A stretch of DNA of 64,000 bases, taken from the NCBI GenBank assembly GCA_003254925.1, contig QANZ01006681.1, forward strand, positions 1 to 64,000, read 5' to 3'. Source of the DNA: Chamaecrista fasciculata. Taxonomy: Eukaryota; Streptophyta; Magnoliopsida; Fabales; Fabaceae. Every line of letters begins with the position of its first letter. Positions within the stretch are counted from its first letter, which is position 1. The position numbers were made by a program, and so were the translations under genes. Shown here one piece after another: positions 34,455 to 45,677 of this stretch. The notes below the pieces were generated by a model. That model did not search any database, had not been told where the DNA came from, and was given only the letters and a program-made list of their open reading frames with translations.

Positions 34455-36890
34455 ATGGTAAACTCAGGAAATAACCATAGGTTAGACAACCAAGAACGTG
34501 GAGAAATCCTCCAAGATCAAGGTCTAGGCAATGGACGACCTAGACTGAGAAGATCTATTAATGAGGCATCTCAATCTAATGAACAGTACGAAGTCCAAGG
34601 TAACGTGTTCTCTCAAATCAAAACAGATTTCGAGATAAAAGGTCCACTCTTCAATGGACTACTTAAGTTTCACGGTTTAGCCAGTGAAAACCCGTACACC
34701 CATCTAAATAACCTTTACCTTCACTGCCGAACCATGAAACCCCTAGCACCAAGCATAGAGGATGTAATGTGGAAAGTTTTCCATCTTACCCTCGAAGGTA
34801 AGGCGCTAGAGTGGTACGCTCACTTGGGAACATATGAACGGATAACTTATCTGTCTTGGGAGAATCTTAGAAGATCTTTCCTAAACAAATACTTTCCCGA
34901 AGCTAAAGCATCAGCCGCTAAACAACAAATCTCAGCTATAGAAACGTTACTCGAATACTTAACTAGGTATCAGGACCTTTTAGTGAAGTGTCATAATCAT
35001 CAATATACTGAGAAGCAGATAGTGGAGTACTTATGTAGTGGACTCCTGGACGACGAGGCTAATCAAATTGATGTCGCGTCTAATGGATCCATTACTAAGT
35101 TGGATGTCGAAACCGCATGGGATTTAATCAAGGAGATCCCTCTCAAGTGAGAAAACCATAGAAGATGTACCCGTGCAGTTAAGGGAATAGTAGCAAGCGA
35201 TTCAGACCTGATGATGGAGAAGTTGGCTTCAGACATGGACAGCCTAACCTTAGCTGTCAAAGAGATGAACGCCAAGTTAGCCGCTTTTCCCAAAACGGTA
35301 GCTCTGATAACCGCTCCCTGTTCTGTGTGTGATTCACATCAACATGGAACTAGGGAATATCCCCATCAACATGAGGAAGTGTCGGCCATGTACCAACAAG
35401 GCCCTAATCAATTTCCTAGAAGAGAACAGAGGTACAATAACAGATTTAGGTCTGGAGGCGGATCAAGAAACTATTTTCAAGACCAACACTTTAATACTCC
35501 TGCGCCTCCTAAACAAAACTTCTCTTCGATCAAAACTGACACACAACTCCTCATAAGAAAGTTTGATGAATCTGAAGCACGAACGACGAAGAGATTCGAA
35601 GATTTAGAAAATAAGATCGATCTGATTTCTAAGGAGATGGGCATTATAAAGAACAAGCACGAGAATCTTGAGCAAACGGTCGTCCAAATGATCGAGGCTG
35701 AAGGGAGTTTCCACGCTAAGGCAGTCCATGCCGTCACCATTAGAAAAGACAAGTCTATAGGAAACCCTACCCAAGTAAAAGTGAAAGATTTAATCTTTCC
35801 AGCAGACTTTTATGTCCTAGACACCGGTAGTGAGAGAGCTACCGACTACACTATAATTTTAGGAAGACCTTTCCTACGAACTGCTAATGTCAATATTAGC
35901 ATGAAGGACGAAAAGATCACTATGGAAGATGGACATGAAAAGATTACACTCACAATGTACAATACGGAGCAGTCTAACAATGAATTTTCTGTGTTGGGAA
36001 CACAAAGTATCTGTACTTCTCGTGAAAATTTAGGACCCATATCTAGTAACCAACCTAAGGAGGACCCCGAGCTTAATTATCTCCTAAACCTAGTGCCTCA
36101 TGATCCTACCCCGCATATACCTGAAGTAAACCTTGAAGACATGAACCTTAGTTCATTCTTCGAAGAGGAGGAAGACCTCATAACTTCCAAAGTCAAAAAG
36201 AAACCAGCACTAAGCCATAATTTTTCCAAGCGCAAGCCCGAATGGCAACTTGCGCGCCATAAAAATAAAAATAACCAAGCTATAGCTCCATGCTATAGTA
36301 TTTTTAATTTTGCAGAGGAAGAGATAGGGATGGAGGACTTTGATTGCCTACTCTCAGACGATTACAAGCCTAAGACCCGTGTCTCCATGTGCTTGTGCAA
36401 AAACTTAAGCATATGTGCTGAATGCCTAAGTATAGAAGAATGGTTCCATGACGTAGATTTCATGTGCAAAAACACCACAAAAGTCATTCACATAAGCTTC
36501 ATAGGCATCGACGAAGTGCTTGATCCAAAGCCTAAAGATGACAACATTGAAGATATGGATCAACCCAAAGGAGCATTCACCGACAGATCAGGGATCTCTA
36601 AACAAGGTACAATCTCTAATAAAAATGAATTATATCATACTATCATTAGAGACTATTACCTTAGGACTAAATTGCATAAAGCACGTCGGCATAGGAAAAA
36701 TAAGAAACTAAATTATCGACCACGAATAAAACTTAAAATGCTTACCAAGAAGAAAGTGGTACGAAACCCTATCCTAGCCACTCTCTTCCGAGACGAGAAT
36801 GACAACCGATGTGGACAAAGGATATTTGCTGTGCGAAGGATAGGCAGATACCTCGTGAAAATCCGCCACAAAACCTTTAGGCCACCCTGA
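34455..36890 (+). CDS. Athila-like gag and protease of the outer element
   Basis: 34455-35150 holds a retrotransposon gag domain (IKGPLFNGLLKFHGLASENP, ALEWYAHLG, FLNKYFPEAKA). 35211-36890 continues with a coiled coil (about 35550-35710), an aspartic-protease-like stretch (FYVLDTGSERATDYTIILGR) with the ILGRPFL segment usual in Athila, and a basic C-terminal end. No reverse transcriptase follows. Broken, few breaks. Confidence 0.7.
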
Positions 36891-37679
36891 AGAATTCCGC
36901 GATGCCTTCTTCCCACTTACACGCTTCCCGCGTAAGTGTGGGGGAAGAAGAGGGTTACCTCAAAACCCTAAAATTCATAGTTTAGAACCCTAGAACTTGT
37001 ATTAGGCAAATTCTAGATTTTTCATTTCCAGTATTAGTATTCCTAGTTTGTTTTTAGATAGAGTCTTGCAGCCAGAGCACAGAAATAAAAATTTTATTTC
37101 TGTGCCGCCGCATGTGCCGGCGGCACATTTGGCGACACAACGTCAAATCTTTGTAGAGTTTGATCATTATCGGTCTCTACAAAATCTGATTTAAATTTTG
37201 AATTTAAATCGCATAGATTTGACGGAAATCCTAGATTTTGTCCCTATAAATACCCCGTTAGACCTCTAGACCTCTCACTACTCTCATCTTACTTCTCTAA
37301 CTCCTAAAAATCCTAGAGAAGACTTTGACGAGTCAGAATTTTCTCCTTCCTAAGTTCTTCTCCAGTCCGAGGTAAGCCCTTTACGGTCTTTCTTTGAATT
37401 CCTTCTATTCATTAGGAACTGTTATGATAGATTCTTTTTCTCAAATTCTGGTTTTTAGAACTTATCTTCACATACAAAAGGATAATTTGAGGGCCTTGCT
37501 GTTCAGAATTTTAAAAAATCTGGAAAAATTGTGCCGGCGGCACAAACTGATGGCACAACCCCAATTTAGAATTTTGTTTGCGGGATAAGGTCTAGAGGTG
37601 ATTTGAGATAAGTCTGTAGTGTCTAGTTAGTTTATCGCAACGTTTTCTAAATCCTTCGATAATTATAATAATTATAATT
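36891..37679 (+). other. Internal non-coding stretch of the outer element
   Basis: No gene. It contains GTGGGGGAAGAAG near 36939 and GC-rich GTGCCGGCGGCAC palindromes (37100-37130 and 37525-37550) of the same kind as in the LTRs. Confidence 0.45.
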
Positions 37680-38623
37680 GTTGACCTGTAGATCATGATT
37701 CTTGACAACAACACTTCGTTCCTTTTGGAAAAGGGAGTGGATGTTTCTGATCCTCACATGGAGTACTTAGCCCGAATTATCTGTTATAATGATATGGCGC
37801 GAGTGTTTAGCCCCCTTGTAGGGCAAGTATTAATTTAGTAAAAGAATTTTACAAGAACGCGAGTCCGTATCATCTCATTGTTGTACCCCTTCAAGGAAAG
37901 ATTGTTGATTGCTCCCCTTCCACAATCAATAAACTTTTCAAACTCCCCAAAGTTCTGAATAGTTCATATCAAACACGTCATCTATCATTAGCTGAATCAA
38001 GAAATATACTTGGTGGTACCGGTTGGATCTGGAATGCCAATGGAGAAGAGCTTGGTTTTCCAAAATCGTCTCTAACTCCCCCTCTGAGAGTTTTGCATTG
38101 GGTCATAAGTTCTAAAATTCTACCAGCTAAGCTCCTGGAGGGAGTTACTCCCGAAAAAGCCAAACTATTGGTATGCATCCTTCGTGGATGGCGTGTTGAT
38201 TTTGGGCAAATAATATACACCCAACTTCGTAACAATATCTATAGGCGATCTGTCCAAAATCTCTGGTTTCCCAATACCATATGTGCTCTGGCACAACAAG
38301 ATGGAGTAATTATCAATCCCACCGAAGACTATCTCGCTGGTCCTTTGTCGATTAATCTTGATGAGGTAACATTACCTCATGATGATTATCCTCAAGAGAG
38401 CACGGACAGTAACACCACTCAACGATTCGAGCTTTATGTCATTGATGCCTCTAACAACGAATCGGAGGAAGATCCTGAGGAATACATTCCTCATTATTCT
38501 CCGGGTCCCGAGTTTGAGCCTACACTCCTTGAAAAAGAAGTGTTCGATCTCCGAAAGATAGTGGAGGAATTAAAAGCAGAAATCGTCAACCTTCATGCTC
38601 GTTTAGATAATATCAATGCATAA
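37680..38623 (+). CDS. Athila env-like / 'putative plant transposon protein' region
   Basis: The translated text (MEYLARIICYND, YHLIVVPLQGKIVD, RHLSLAESRNILGGTGWIW, LHWVISSKILPA, LVCILRGWRVDFGQII) matches the plant transposon protein family found downstream of pol in Athila elements, ending in a coiled coil (38520-38610). Its function is not known; Athila ORFs here have been called env-like. Broken. Confidence 0.6.
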
Positions 38624-40124
38624 AATATCTACAACATTTAGAATGCGATAGGGACTAGTCTAGTCTTAGTTATTTTATTATTCCGTCTTTTATTATTCTG
38701 TCAATTTTCAAATTATGTCATTTTTAATATTTTGTCTTTTATTTTTGACTTTCTAATTTATTATTCAATCAACATTTTGCCTTATATTTTTCATAAATAA
38801 AATATTTATCGGACTTTTTATTATTTTATGATCTCAAGCATTCTCGTTGACAATTATATTAATATTATTCCTAATTTTAAATTTCCTCTTTTCTTTCCCT
38901 TATTTTTATCTTTGCCCTTTAACATTGAGGACAATGTGTTCTACTAAGTGTGGGGGAGAGAGGAGAAAATCACGCTCTTATCTTAATCTTTGCTCCAATT
39001 TAATTCTAACATTGAGGACAATGTTAAGTTTTAAGTGTGGAGGAGAGGAGTAAGTTAGAGTAACTTACATTTCGGTTTACCCAAAAATTTTAAATTTTAG
39101 GTGCTATTTTGCAAAGCTTAAAAATTTTAAAATTTAAAATTATAATTTTGCCTATTTTAGTGCTTGATTTGATTTTTCTACACTTTTATTCGAATTAGTT
39201 GAATTTTTTTTAAGTCTTGAGTGAACAATTTTATATTCATGATAAGAGTTTAGTCTTAGTTGTTTTTCTATAGCCTTAGAATAATCTGAGTAATTTTCTA
39301 GGTTTAGTAGTATTGTTTAATTTTTATAGACCAATTTGAGAGATACCCAGCCTAGTTGGAAGATTAAAGCCTATAAATAATATATATCTATTTAGAGAGA
39401 AATTTAGCCTCTTAGTTTTGTTTTCTCTAGAACTTATTTGAATTCTTAGTTAAAGCTTATTAGATCTAATGATTCTTAATATGATAGAGGCATTTGTTTC
39501 TCAACCCCTTTATCCCAAACACAAGCCAGTTCCTATATCTATCCTTTGTTAGCCCCTTTGAGCCTAAACACTATAAGGTGTAACTTTTAATTTCCTTATA
39601 AAGATGGACCTTTCAATTCAACTCTCAAGGGTGAATTTAGCTAGCAATATTAGAAAAAAAAAAGAAGAGAAAGATCTCGACACAAAAAAAATATAGAAAT
39701 ATAAATGTCGAGCAAAACTATCAAAAGTATCTTGAAGAAAGCTCAAGCAATTTTACAAGCTTTTATTAGCCTTTATTCTGACATTACGACCCAAGTAAAG
39801 ACCTCTTGATTAAAAAATCATTATTTCGCTTAAAGTGGAGATGAGAATTTTTACAAGCTTCTGGTAGAAACTTAGTCTAAGGTATGACTTGAGAGAAATA
39901 CCCAATTAGTGAAGAGAGTGATACACTTATGGAATTAGTCTCATAGAAATTAGATTGCACTACTTTACAGAGTTACTTGCTTGGTGGATCCTATAGTTCT
40001 AGGTTATAACTATGTACTAGCCTTGAATCATGAACATGGGAAAGTTCCTTAATTCTTTGGCATGTTTTCTTTTCTTCTACTTCGTACCTTTGCTCAGGAG
40101 TGCAAAGTCTTAAGTGTGGGGATT
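38624..40124 (+). other. 3' non-coding region of the outer element, polypurine tract
   Basis: No gene. The ACATTGAGGACAATGT / AAGTGTGGGGGAGAG motif pair occurs at about 38921 and 39007, and TAAGTGTGGGGATT lies directly before the 3' LTR (40111-40124) as the likely polypurine tract. The stretch is homologous to 30950-32331 of element B. Confidence 0.6.
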
Positions 40125-41349
40125 TGATCAGCCCAAATATTGATGTTATTTGGTCTTCTTTTCACATGTTTATAGGGATAATATATTGCAATTAGACCAA
40201 TTAATATACTAAGGACTGCACCAAGGTATGGCATAATAAAGTGGATAAAATAGATTATTTAGCGTTTATTTATTGTACTTTATAAATAGGTGCTATTTAA
40301 TGGTATATTTAGTGTTTCAGACATCCAATCAGGGCCAAATCAAAAGGGAAACATCTATAATCAACGAGAAGATATCAACAAGCACAAGAAACGCTTGTGC
40401 CGTTGGACGTGCTGCCGGCACAAATAAGCAATTCCCGCGGCACGCATCTCTGAGAGTGTATGACATCAGCAGATAAGCTTCAGCGCAATTTTAGCTTGAG
40501 CCGTTACTTGAGCCGCTGGCCCAAGTCTATTATTCATGCCTATAAATAGAGCTCATCATTCCACGCTCAAAATCCTCCAGCACCAAATTACGCCGAGAGC
40601 AAAATAGTAGAATAGTTTAGAGTTTCTCTGCCTAGAGCATGAGTAACTAATTAGGTAAATACTTGACAAATGCCTCAAGGATGCGACTTGAGTTTATCAC
40701 GCTGTTCTTGTAGAGTCCGGATTATGATATTGCATTTATGAATATTCTCAAGTTCATCATAGGTAAGTGTTGAATTGTTTATACATTAGAGAATATAGTT
40801 ATTAGCAATGTTCTTTATTGTTCATATTTGTTCATTGGTCTGATACTGTAATAATAGAGATTACCTTGAAGATTAATGACAAATGCTCGTATTTTCCAAG
40901 TGTTAGTTGAGTTATCCTTCCTAATCCTATATCTTTCGTCATTGCTTAATTGCATATATATACGAAGATGCACTAGCATTTCCTATAATTAGGGTGGATT
41001 GCACTTCACTTATATAATTAGTTTTAATGCAAGTCATATATCTACTCCTTATGGTTGATTAAATGCAAGTCATATATCTACTCTTTATCTTTTATGAACC
41101 ATGATAGTCCATCTCTAGGGTTTCTCTCAAGTATTATTATTATTATCATTCATAATCATATCTTTGTGACTTTAACAATTAAAACTACAACCTTGATCAC
41201 AATTCTCTTAGTTCTCATCACATTGAGTTCCGTGAGAGATTCGACCTTGGGTTAGCATCTATACTATATTCTAAAAAATATAGTAATACTTGCGAGGCTC
41301 GAGTATTATTAAATTTGATTCAGGGTACCTTACGACGGGTGCCCGGTCA
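40125..41349 (+). repeat. 3' LTR of the outer Athila-like element
   Basis: 1,225 bases from TGATCAGCCC to ..GCCCGGTCA, followed by GGGGC, the same five bases that precede the 5' LTR at 25150-25154. A TATA-like CCTATAAATAGAGC lies near 40540-40553. Confidence 0.8.
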
Positions 41350-41683
41350 GGGGCATAACTGAAATTGACCCCAAAAGTTAGGGGCACCGACAGGTATTTT
41401 ACCTAAAATAAAATAATAATATATTATAAAAATAATTTTTTATTAAAATTATAATAAAATATCTAAAATTTAAAATTTTAATAATTATTAAATTTAAATT
41501 GATCTTTCCATGCATGTCGATTAGAGTATGTAAAGAAGTGGTAGGTGTTAGAAAAAATAGCACTGTTGCATGCAAGCAAGAAAATGGTAAGACAAAAGAA
41601 AACGTTGTGGAAGATGAAGACTATATCTACACTAGGTCTATATATACCTTAGATGGCAATAATTAATTAATCAATCATTATTA

Positions 41684-42097
41684 TTAATCTTTCCATGGAT
41701 AACAAATGTCATATTGAAAAGTATAATTAAGCATACAAAATTTATTTTCCTTAATCCTTCAAACGCAATCCTCACATAAATCCATATCCCTTTCTGCTTT
41801 ATATATATCAAAATGGTGAAACGCACCTTCCCACTGAAAAGTACAATGAAAAAGTGTAGTTGCAAAGAAATTCACAACAAAACTAAACTCAAAGTACCCA
41901 ACATAAGGAAGATTGCGTATGCCAAGATCATCCGATGATTTGCAATGAACGACCAAATTTCCATGGTTGTCTAACATGTTCACTCTCACGTTGGTTTTGC
42001 AAAACCCATGAACGACATTCGTTTTGGAGCTTGAAGATGCTAGAAGAAGCATTAGTAGTACCAAAACGACTGCCCTTTGAAAGTACGACTGCTCCAT
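41684..42097 (-). pseudogene. SPH-d: S-protein homolog (type I) with a premature stop
   Basis: The start at 42097 gives MEQSYFQRAVVLVLLMLLLA (signal peptide) and an S1 core very close to SPH-c. The Trp codon after CEDCV is TGA (41759-41761) where SPH-c has TGG, cutting off the last 24 codons with two of the six cysteines. Those 24 codons remain readable in frame up to the ancestral stop at 41684. Compared with SPH-c, single codons are missing at VNML, in the SSDD run and in the tail. Its promoter region is also interrupted from about 42148 by a repeat, so the TATA-like box seen in its relatives is displaced. Probably non-functional. Confidence 0.8.
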
Positions 42098-42147
42098 TTT
42101 TGTCTGTGTTTGTGTTTGTGTTTGTAGTGAAGATATTAGACGTCAAC

Positions 42148-42563
42148 CAGTGGCGGAGGCAGGAATTTTCGGCAGGGGGGGCCAATTATCATAGATACTT
42201 ATTTATTATATAAAAAGAAAATTTTAATTATAATATATATTTATAAATATATATAAATAATATTTTATAAATATCAAATAAAAACATTAAATATATGTTT
42301 TATTTAGGTCTCTAAAAATTTAATGAACTGACAATTCAATTTTTGAAAGATTGAAATGCACAGTTTAGTCCCTAAAAGATAAAAATAATATACTAATTAG
42401 TCTTTTTTATGAACTAAGTATTATATCATTTTAATCTTTCAGGGAATAAAGAGCATATCATTTTGATCTTTCATGAACTAAATGTGTATTTTAATCTTCC
42501 AAGGATTGAGTTGTAAACTCGATAATTTTTTAGGGACCAAATTGTTAATTTACTCAAAAAATA

Positions 42564-42594
<31 letters not shown>

Positions 42595-42770
42595 AAACTA
42601 ATTTTAAAAATAAAAAATTGATATAGAATAATAAATAATATCAATGGATTTTCACTATATTATCTCATTTTTATTTTAAAAAAAATTAAAAAGATATATT
42701 AAAAAGACACACTTGAATATATGACATTTTATTTTGATGAGAGAAAAACCAAAATAGCCAAAGAGAGGAA
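42148..42770. mobile_element. Unclassified insertion in the SPH-d promoter
   Basis: The homology to other SPH promoters stops after GATATTAGACGTCA, and a block starting AGTGGCGGAGGCAGGAATTT begins, a tip widespread in plant dispersed repeats. It includes a fold-back stretch (about 42300-42556) and a TA/TG microsatellite (42566-42594). Homology to the SPH spacer resumes near 42775. Superfamily not assigned. Confidence 0.45.
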
Positions 42771-44631
42771 TTAAAACGCATCCTAAATTGGACCTTTGAC
42801 ACCTAGAGATGAAGATAATTATTGTAAAAAAAATGACCCATCAATGAAAGAACACGCTGTGATAATGTAAAGAATTGAACATGATGCAGGCAAATTGAAC
42901 ATAAATATAGAGTTTGAATAAGTATTGGACTAGTTTTTATTTTGAAATTAGTATTTATTGCCTTGTCAGTTTTAAACTTTAGTTTCTATTGTTTATTTGC
43001 TTTTACTATTTCTGAATGATATTGTTTGATTTATTTCATAATTTCATTATTTGTGGGAAGCATTGAATTATTGAATTAAGGTTTTGGTTTGTGAATGCAA
43101 TTATCTAGAGGTGTTTTTCAAACTGAACCCACTTCAAAAAGTGACATCTAGAGTTGGTTACATAACGAGTTAACGACACTTGTAACAACCGTCACTAGAG
43201 AAACGAAATTGTGATATTTGGTCGACCATTAATAAGCATGGGCAAAACTAGAGTTAAAATCATCGCTAGGTGGAAAAAAGAAGGTCGAATGCTCATTTTA
43301 ATTTATTATTTTGGCCTCAAGATTCATTTTTGTCTATTACCTTTCAAAAGGTCCAACTTTGTTCATTATTTAAACAACTTGATTCAAAATGGTCATACCA
43401 AATTAAGTTTTATATCTTTTCTCTGTTTTTTTATTATATGACACTTGACCTGGCTTTCTCTCTGTCTCTCTCTTTTTTTAAGTTGAATACAGAATGAGAA
43501 AACACCTTATTAACGTGAGTGTTACTCAAATCGGTTTCATTCTCTCTTTTACTTATCCCTTTCCCTCTCTTTGTGACTTTTTTTGAATGACATAGCATTT
43601 TTTTCTCAAACAAGCATGGGTGATGGGCGGAGCATCCAACAACATTTAGAAAAAGTAAAGTGGAATGAACTGTAAGAAGCTCGCACCATGATCGTTTAGG
43701 CCCACATATAAATAGACCTCAGTATCCAAGTCTAGATTTGCCCATTTATATGGGTGGGATGAGCTGGGCCAAGTCTATTTTGACAGTGTTAATCAAACCA
43801 AGCCTATAAAAAGCGGTTTAATTAAGTGATTTAGTTTGGACGGCTTGAAACTTAAATATTATGAATTTTGTCACTAATATAATGATAAGTATAATATATA
43901 ATTATTCTAAAAAATTTACTAGATATACCAATGAGAAGAAAAATATTCTCAATCTAGAAAAAAAAATATAGCTACCTATGTTATAACATATCGTGTATTA
44001 TACTAATATTTTGATTATGTTATGAGCAATAAAATAATCTTCTACTTCTTAACTAAAATTATTAGTATGTAATATATTCTAATTAACTTTTAAATGTTTT
44101 CGAACTTGTAAATATTTTTTCTCAATATTATTCAATATTGTGTGTTTGATTAGTAATGAAGTATGAGTTACCAAATGAGAGTATGAGGTAAAAAAAACAA
44201 AGAGTACTAGCAGTTGGATTCAGCTTATGCGGTGTCCAAACCAAACCAAATCAAATCATTACTTTATCTGTTTGGTTTGGTCTAATTGGTGTGGTTCAAT
44301 TTTAAACACCCATTCAATTATTCCGATTGGAAGACTCTCTCACCAAAACCAACAAAACCTTATTTATTGGACAAACAACCAAAATAAAATACAAAAAACT
44401 ACACTATATTATAGTATCATATTTTGAAAAAATAAAGAAAATTAATTTTTTTTAAAAGAAAGAAGACCAAATAAAATCTTCTCGCATAAGGTCTCGAATT
44501 AATATTTCTCACGTCAATTAGAATATTTGAAAAAAGAAAAAAAACAAAAGAAAAAGCATTGACCATCATTATTTTTTATTGATCATTAAGGTAATATAGT
44601 ATAATAATTAAGATTTCAAACATTATTACTA
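42771..44631. other. Spacer D between SPH-d and SPH-e
   Basis: Homologous to spacers A and C. A degraded CACTA-like tip lies at 43130 and the GCATGGGTGATGGGCGGAGC block at 43614. No gene is supported. Confidence 0.5.
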
Positions 44632-45051
44632 TTAATCATTCCATGGATAACAGATGTCATACTGAAAAGTAGAAGTATTAAGCATACAAGGCTGATCTTC
44701 CTTAATCCTCCACATGCAATCCTCACATTTAGGGAGATCCCTTACTGCTTTATATATATCAAAATGGTGAAACGCACCTTGCCACTGAAAAGTACAATGA
44801 AAAAGTGTAGTTGCAAAGAAATTCACACCGAAACTAAAGCCAAAGAACACACCATATTGAAGAACTTGTATGCCAATATCATCATCCTTTGATTTACAAT
44901 GGACGACCATTTCTAGATGGTTGTCTAACATGTTGGTCACTCTCACGTGCCCTTTGCGAAATCCATGAACGACATTCGTTTTGGAGCTTGAAGATGCAAG
45001 AAGAAACATTAGTAGTACCAAAACTACTACCCTATGAAGCGATTGCTCCAT
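44632..45051 (-). CDS. SPH-e: S-protein homolog (S1 family), type II, intact
   Basis: 139 codons. The signal peptide MEQSLHRVVVLVLLMFLLAS is followed by KTNVVHGFRKGHVRVTNMLD, HCKS, FATTLFHCTFQWQGAFHHFD, KCEDC, PCMLN and DICYPW, with the same six cysteines as SPH-c. The middle differs from type I (IQVLQYGVFFGFSFGVNFF against RNLPYAGYFDFSFVVDFF), a surface-loop region that is variable in this family. The product is probably a small secreted protein; its ligand is unknown. A TATA box lies 40-51 bases upstream of the ATG, giving a very short leader with an ACAAAC repeat. No disabling change is seen. Confidence 0.85.
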   Translation of the reverse strand: MEQSLHRVVVLVLLMFLLASSSSKTNVVHGFRKGHVRVTNMLDNHLEMVVHCKSKDDDIGIQVLQYGVFFGFSFGVNFFATTLFHCTFQWQGAFHHFDIYKAVRDLPKCEDCMWRIKEDQPCMLNTSTFQYDICYPWND

Positions 45052-45090
45052 TTTTGTTTGTGTTTGTGTTTGTAGTGAAGATATTAGGCG

Positions 45091-45102
45091 ATATATTTAT
45101 AG
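45091..45102 (-). promoter_or_regulatory. TATA box of SPH-e
   Basis: The minus strand reads CTATAAATATAT about 40-51 bases upstream of the SPH-e start codon, preserved also upstream of SPH-b (about 13992-14003). Confidence 0.6.
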
Positions 45103-45677
45103 GCCGGAGGAAGAAATAATTATAGGAATTATGAAGAGACATTTTTTGGGGAAAAAATGTCAAAGGGTTTTAATGGATTTCTAGACAAATAGTTATTTTA
45201 ATTTTTTAAAAAATGTTAATAAAATTATGTCAAAAGTAATGAAATTATTACGGTAAATTAAGAAAAATGTAAGATGAGACAGAATTTAACAATGCAATGG
45301 TAGTTATTGGGTGAAAAAATCCAAAGCAAGTTAAGATAAAGTTAATAATTAAGATAGAGTAATAAAGTTGAAAATCCAAAGTAATAAAGTTAACAATTAA
45401 GATATAGTCATTTATTGCTTGTCTATTTCCTTAAGTAATATAGTTTTTCTTAATTAGAAAATATTATATATTTATATATGCAAATGTCCATGACACTCCT
45501 CTTGACTTTTGTATTTCTTCGTGTAAATAAATATGTATATAATTTCTTTTCCATAAATTTATTCATACTTTCTTGAATTCTCCATAAATAATATAGATAC
45601 ACATTTTTATAGTTCCTTTATATTGTAATCTCTTGAGATTTCTTACCTTATAAATAAAAGTTTTATGTGATTACATG

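Larger units (their letters stand above)
25155..41349 (+). mobile_element. Composite Athila-like gypsy element (16.2 kb) with nested elements
   Basis: It is bounded by matching LTRs (25155-26234, cut short by a nested element, and 40125-41349), both beginning TGATCA. The five bases GGGGC lie on both outer sides (25150-25154 and 41350-41354) as target duplication. The internal parts are gag-protease (34455-36890), an env-like/plant-transposon-protein region (37680-38623) and a long 3' non-coding region. No reverse transcriptase or integrase is visible, so this is a non-autonomous, broken element. By eye, the two LTRs differ at roughly 5 percent of their first 400 bases, so insertion was on the order of a couple of million years ago (inference). 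Confidence 0.75.

Noticed and set aside
12911-43280. Complete CACTA transposons
   Set aside because: CACTA-like tips recur in the SPH spacers, but no opposite terminus or transposase was found, so only remnants are claimed.
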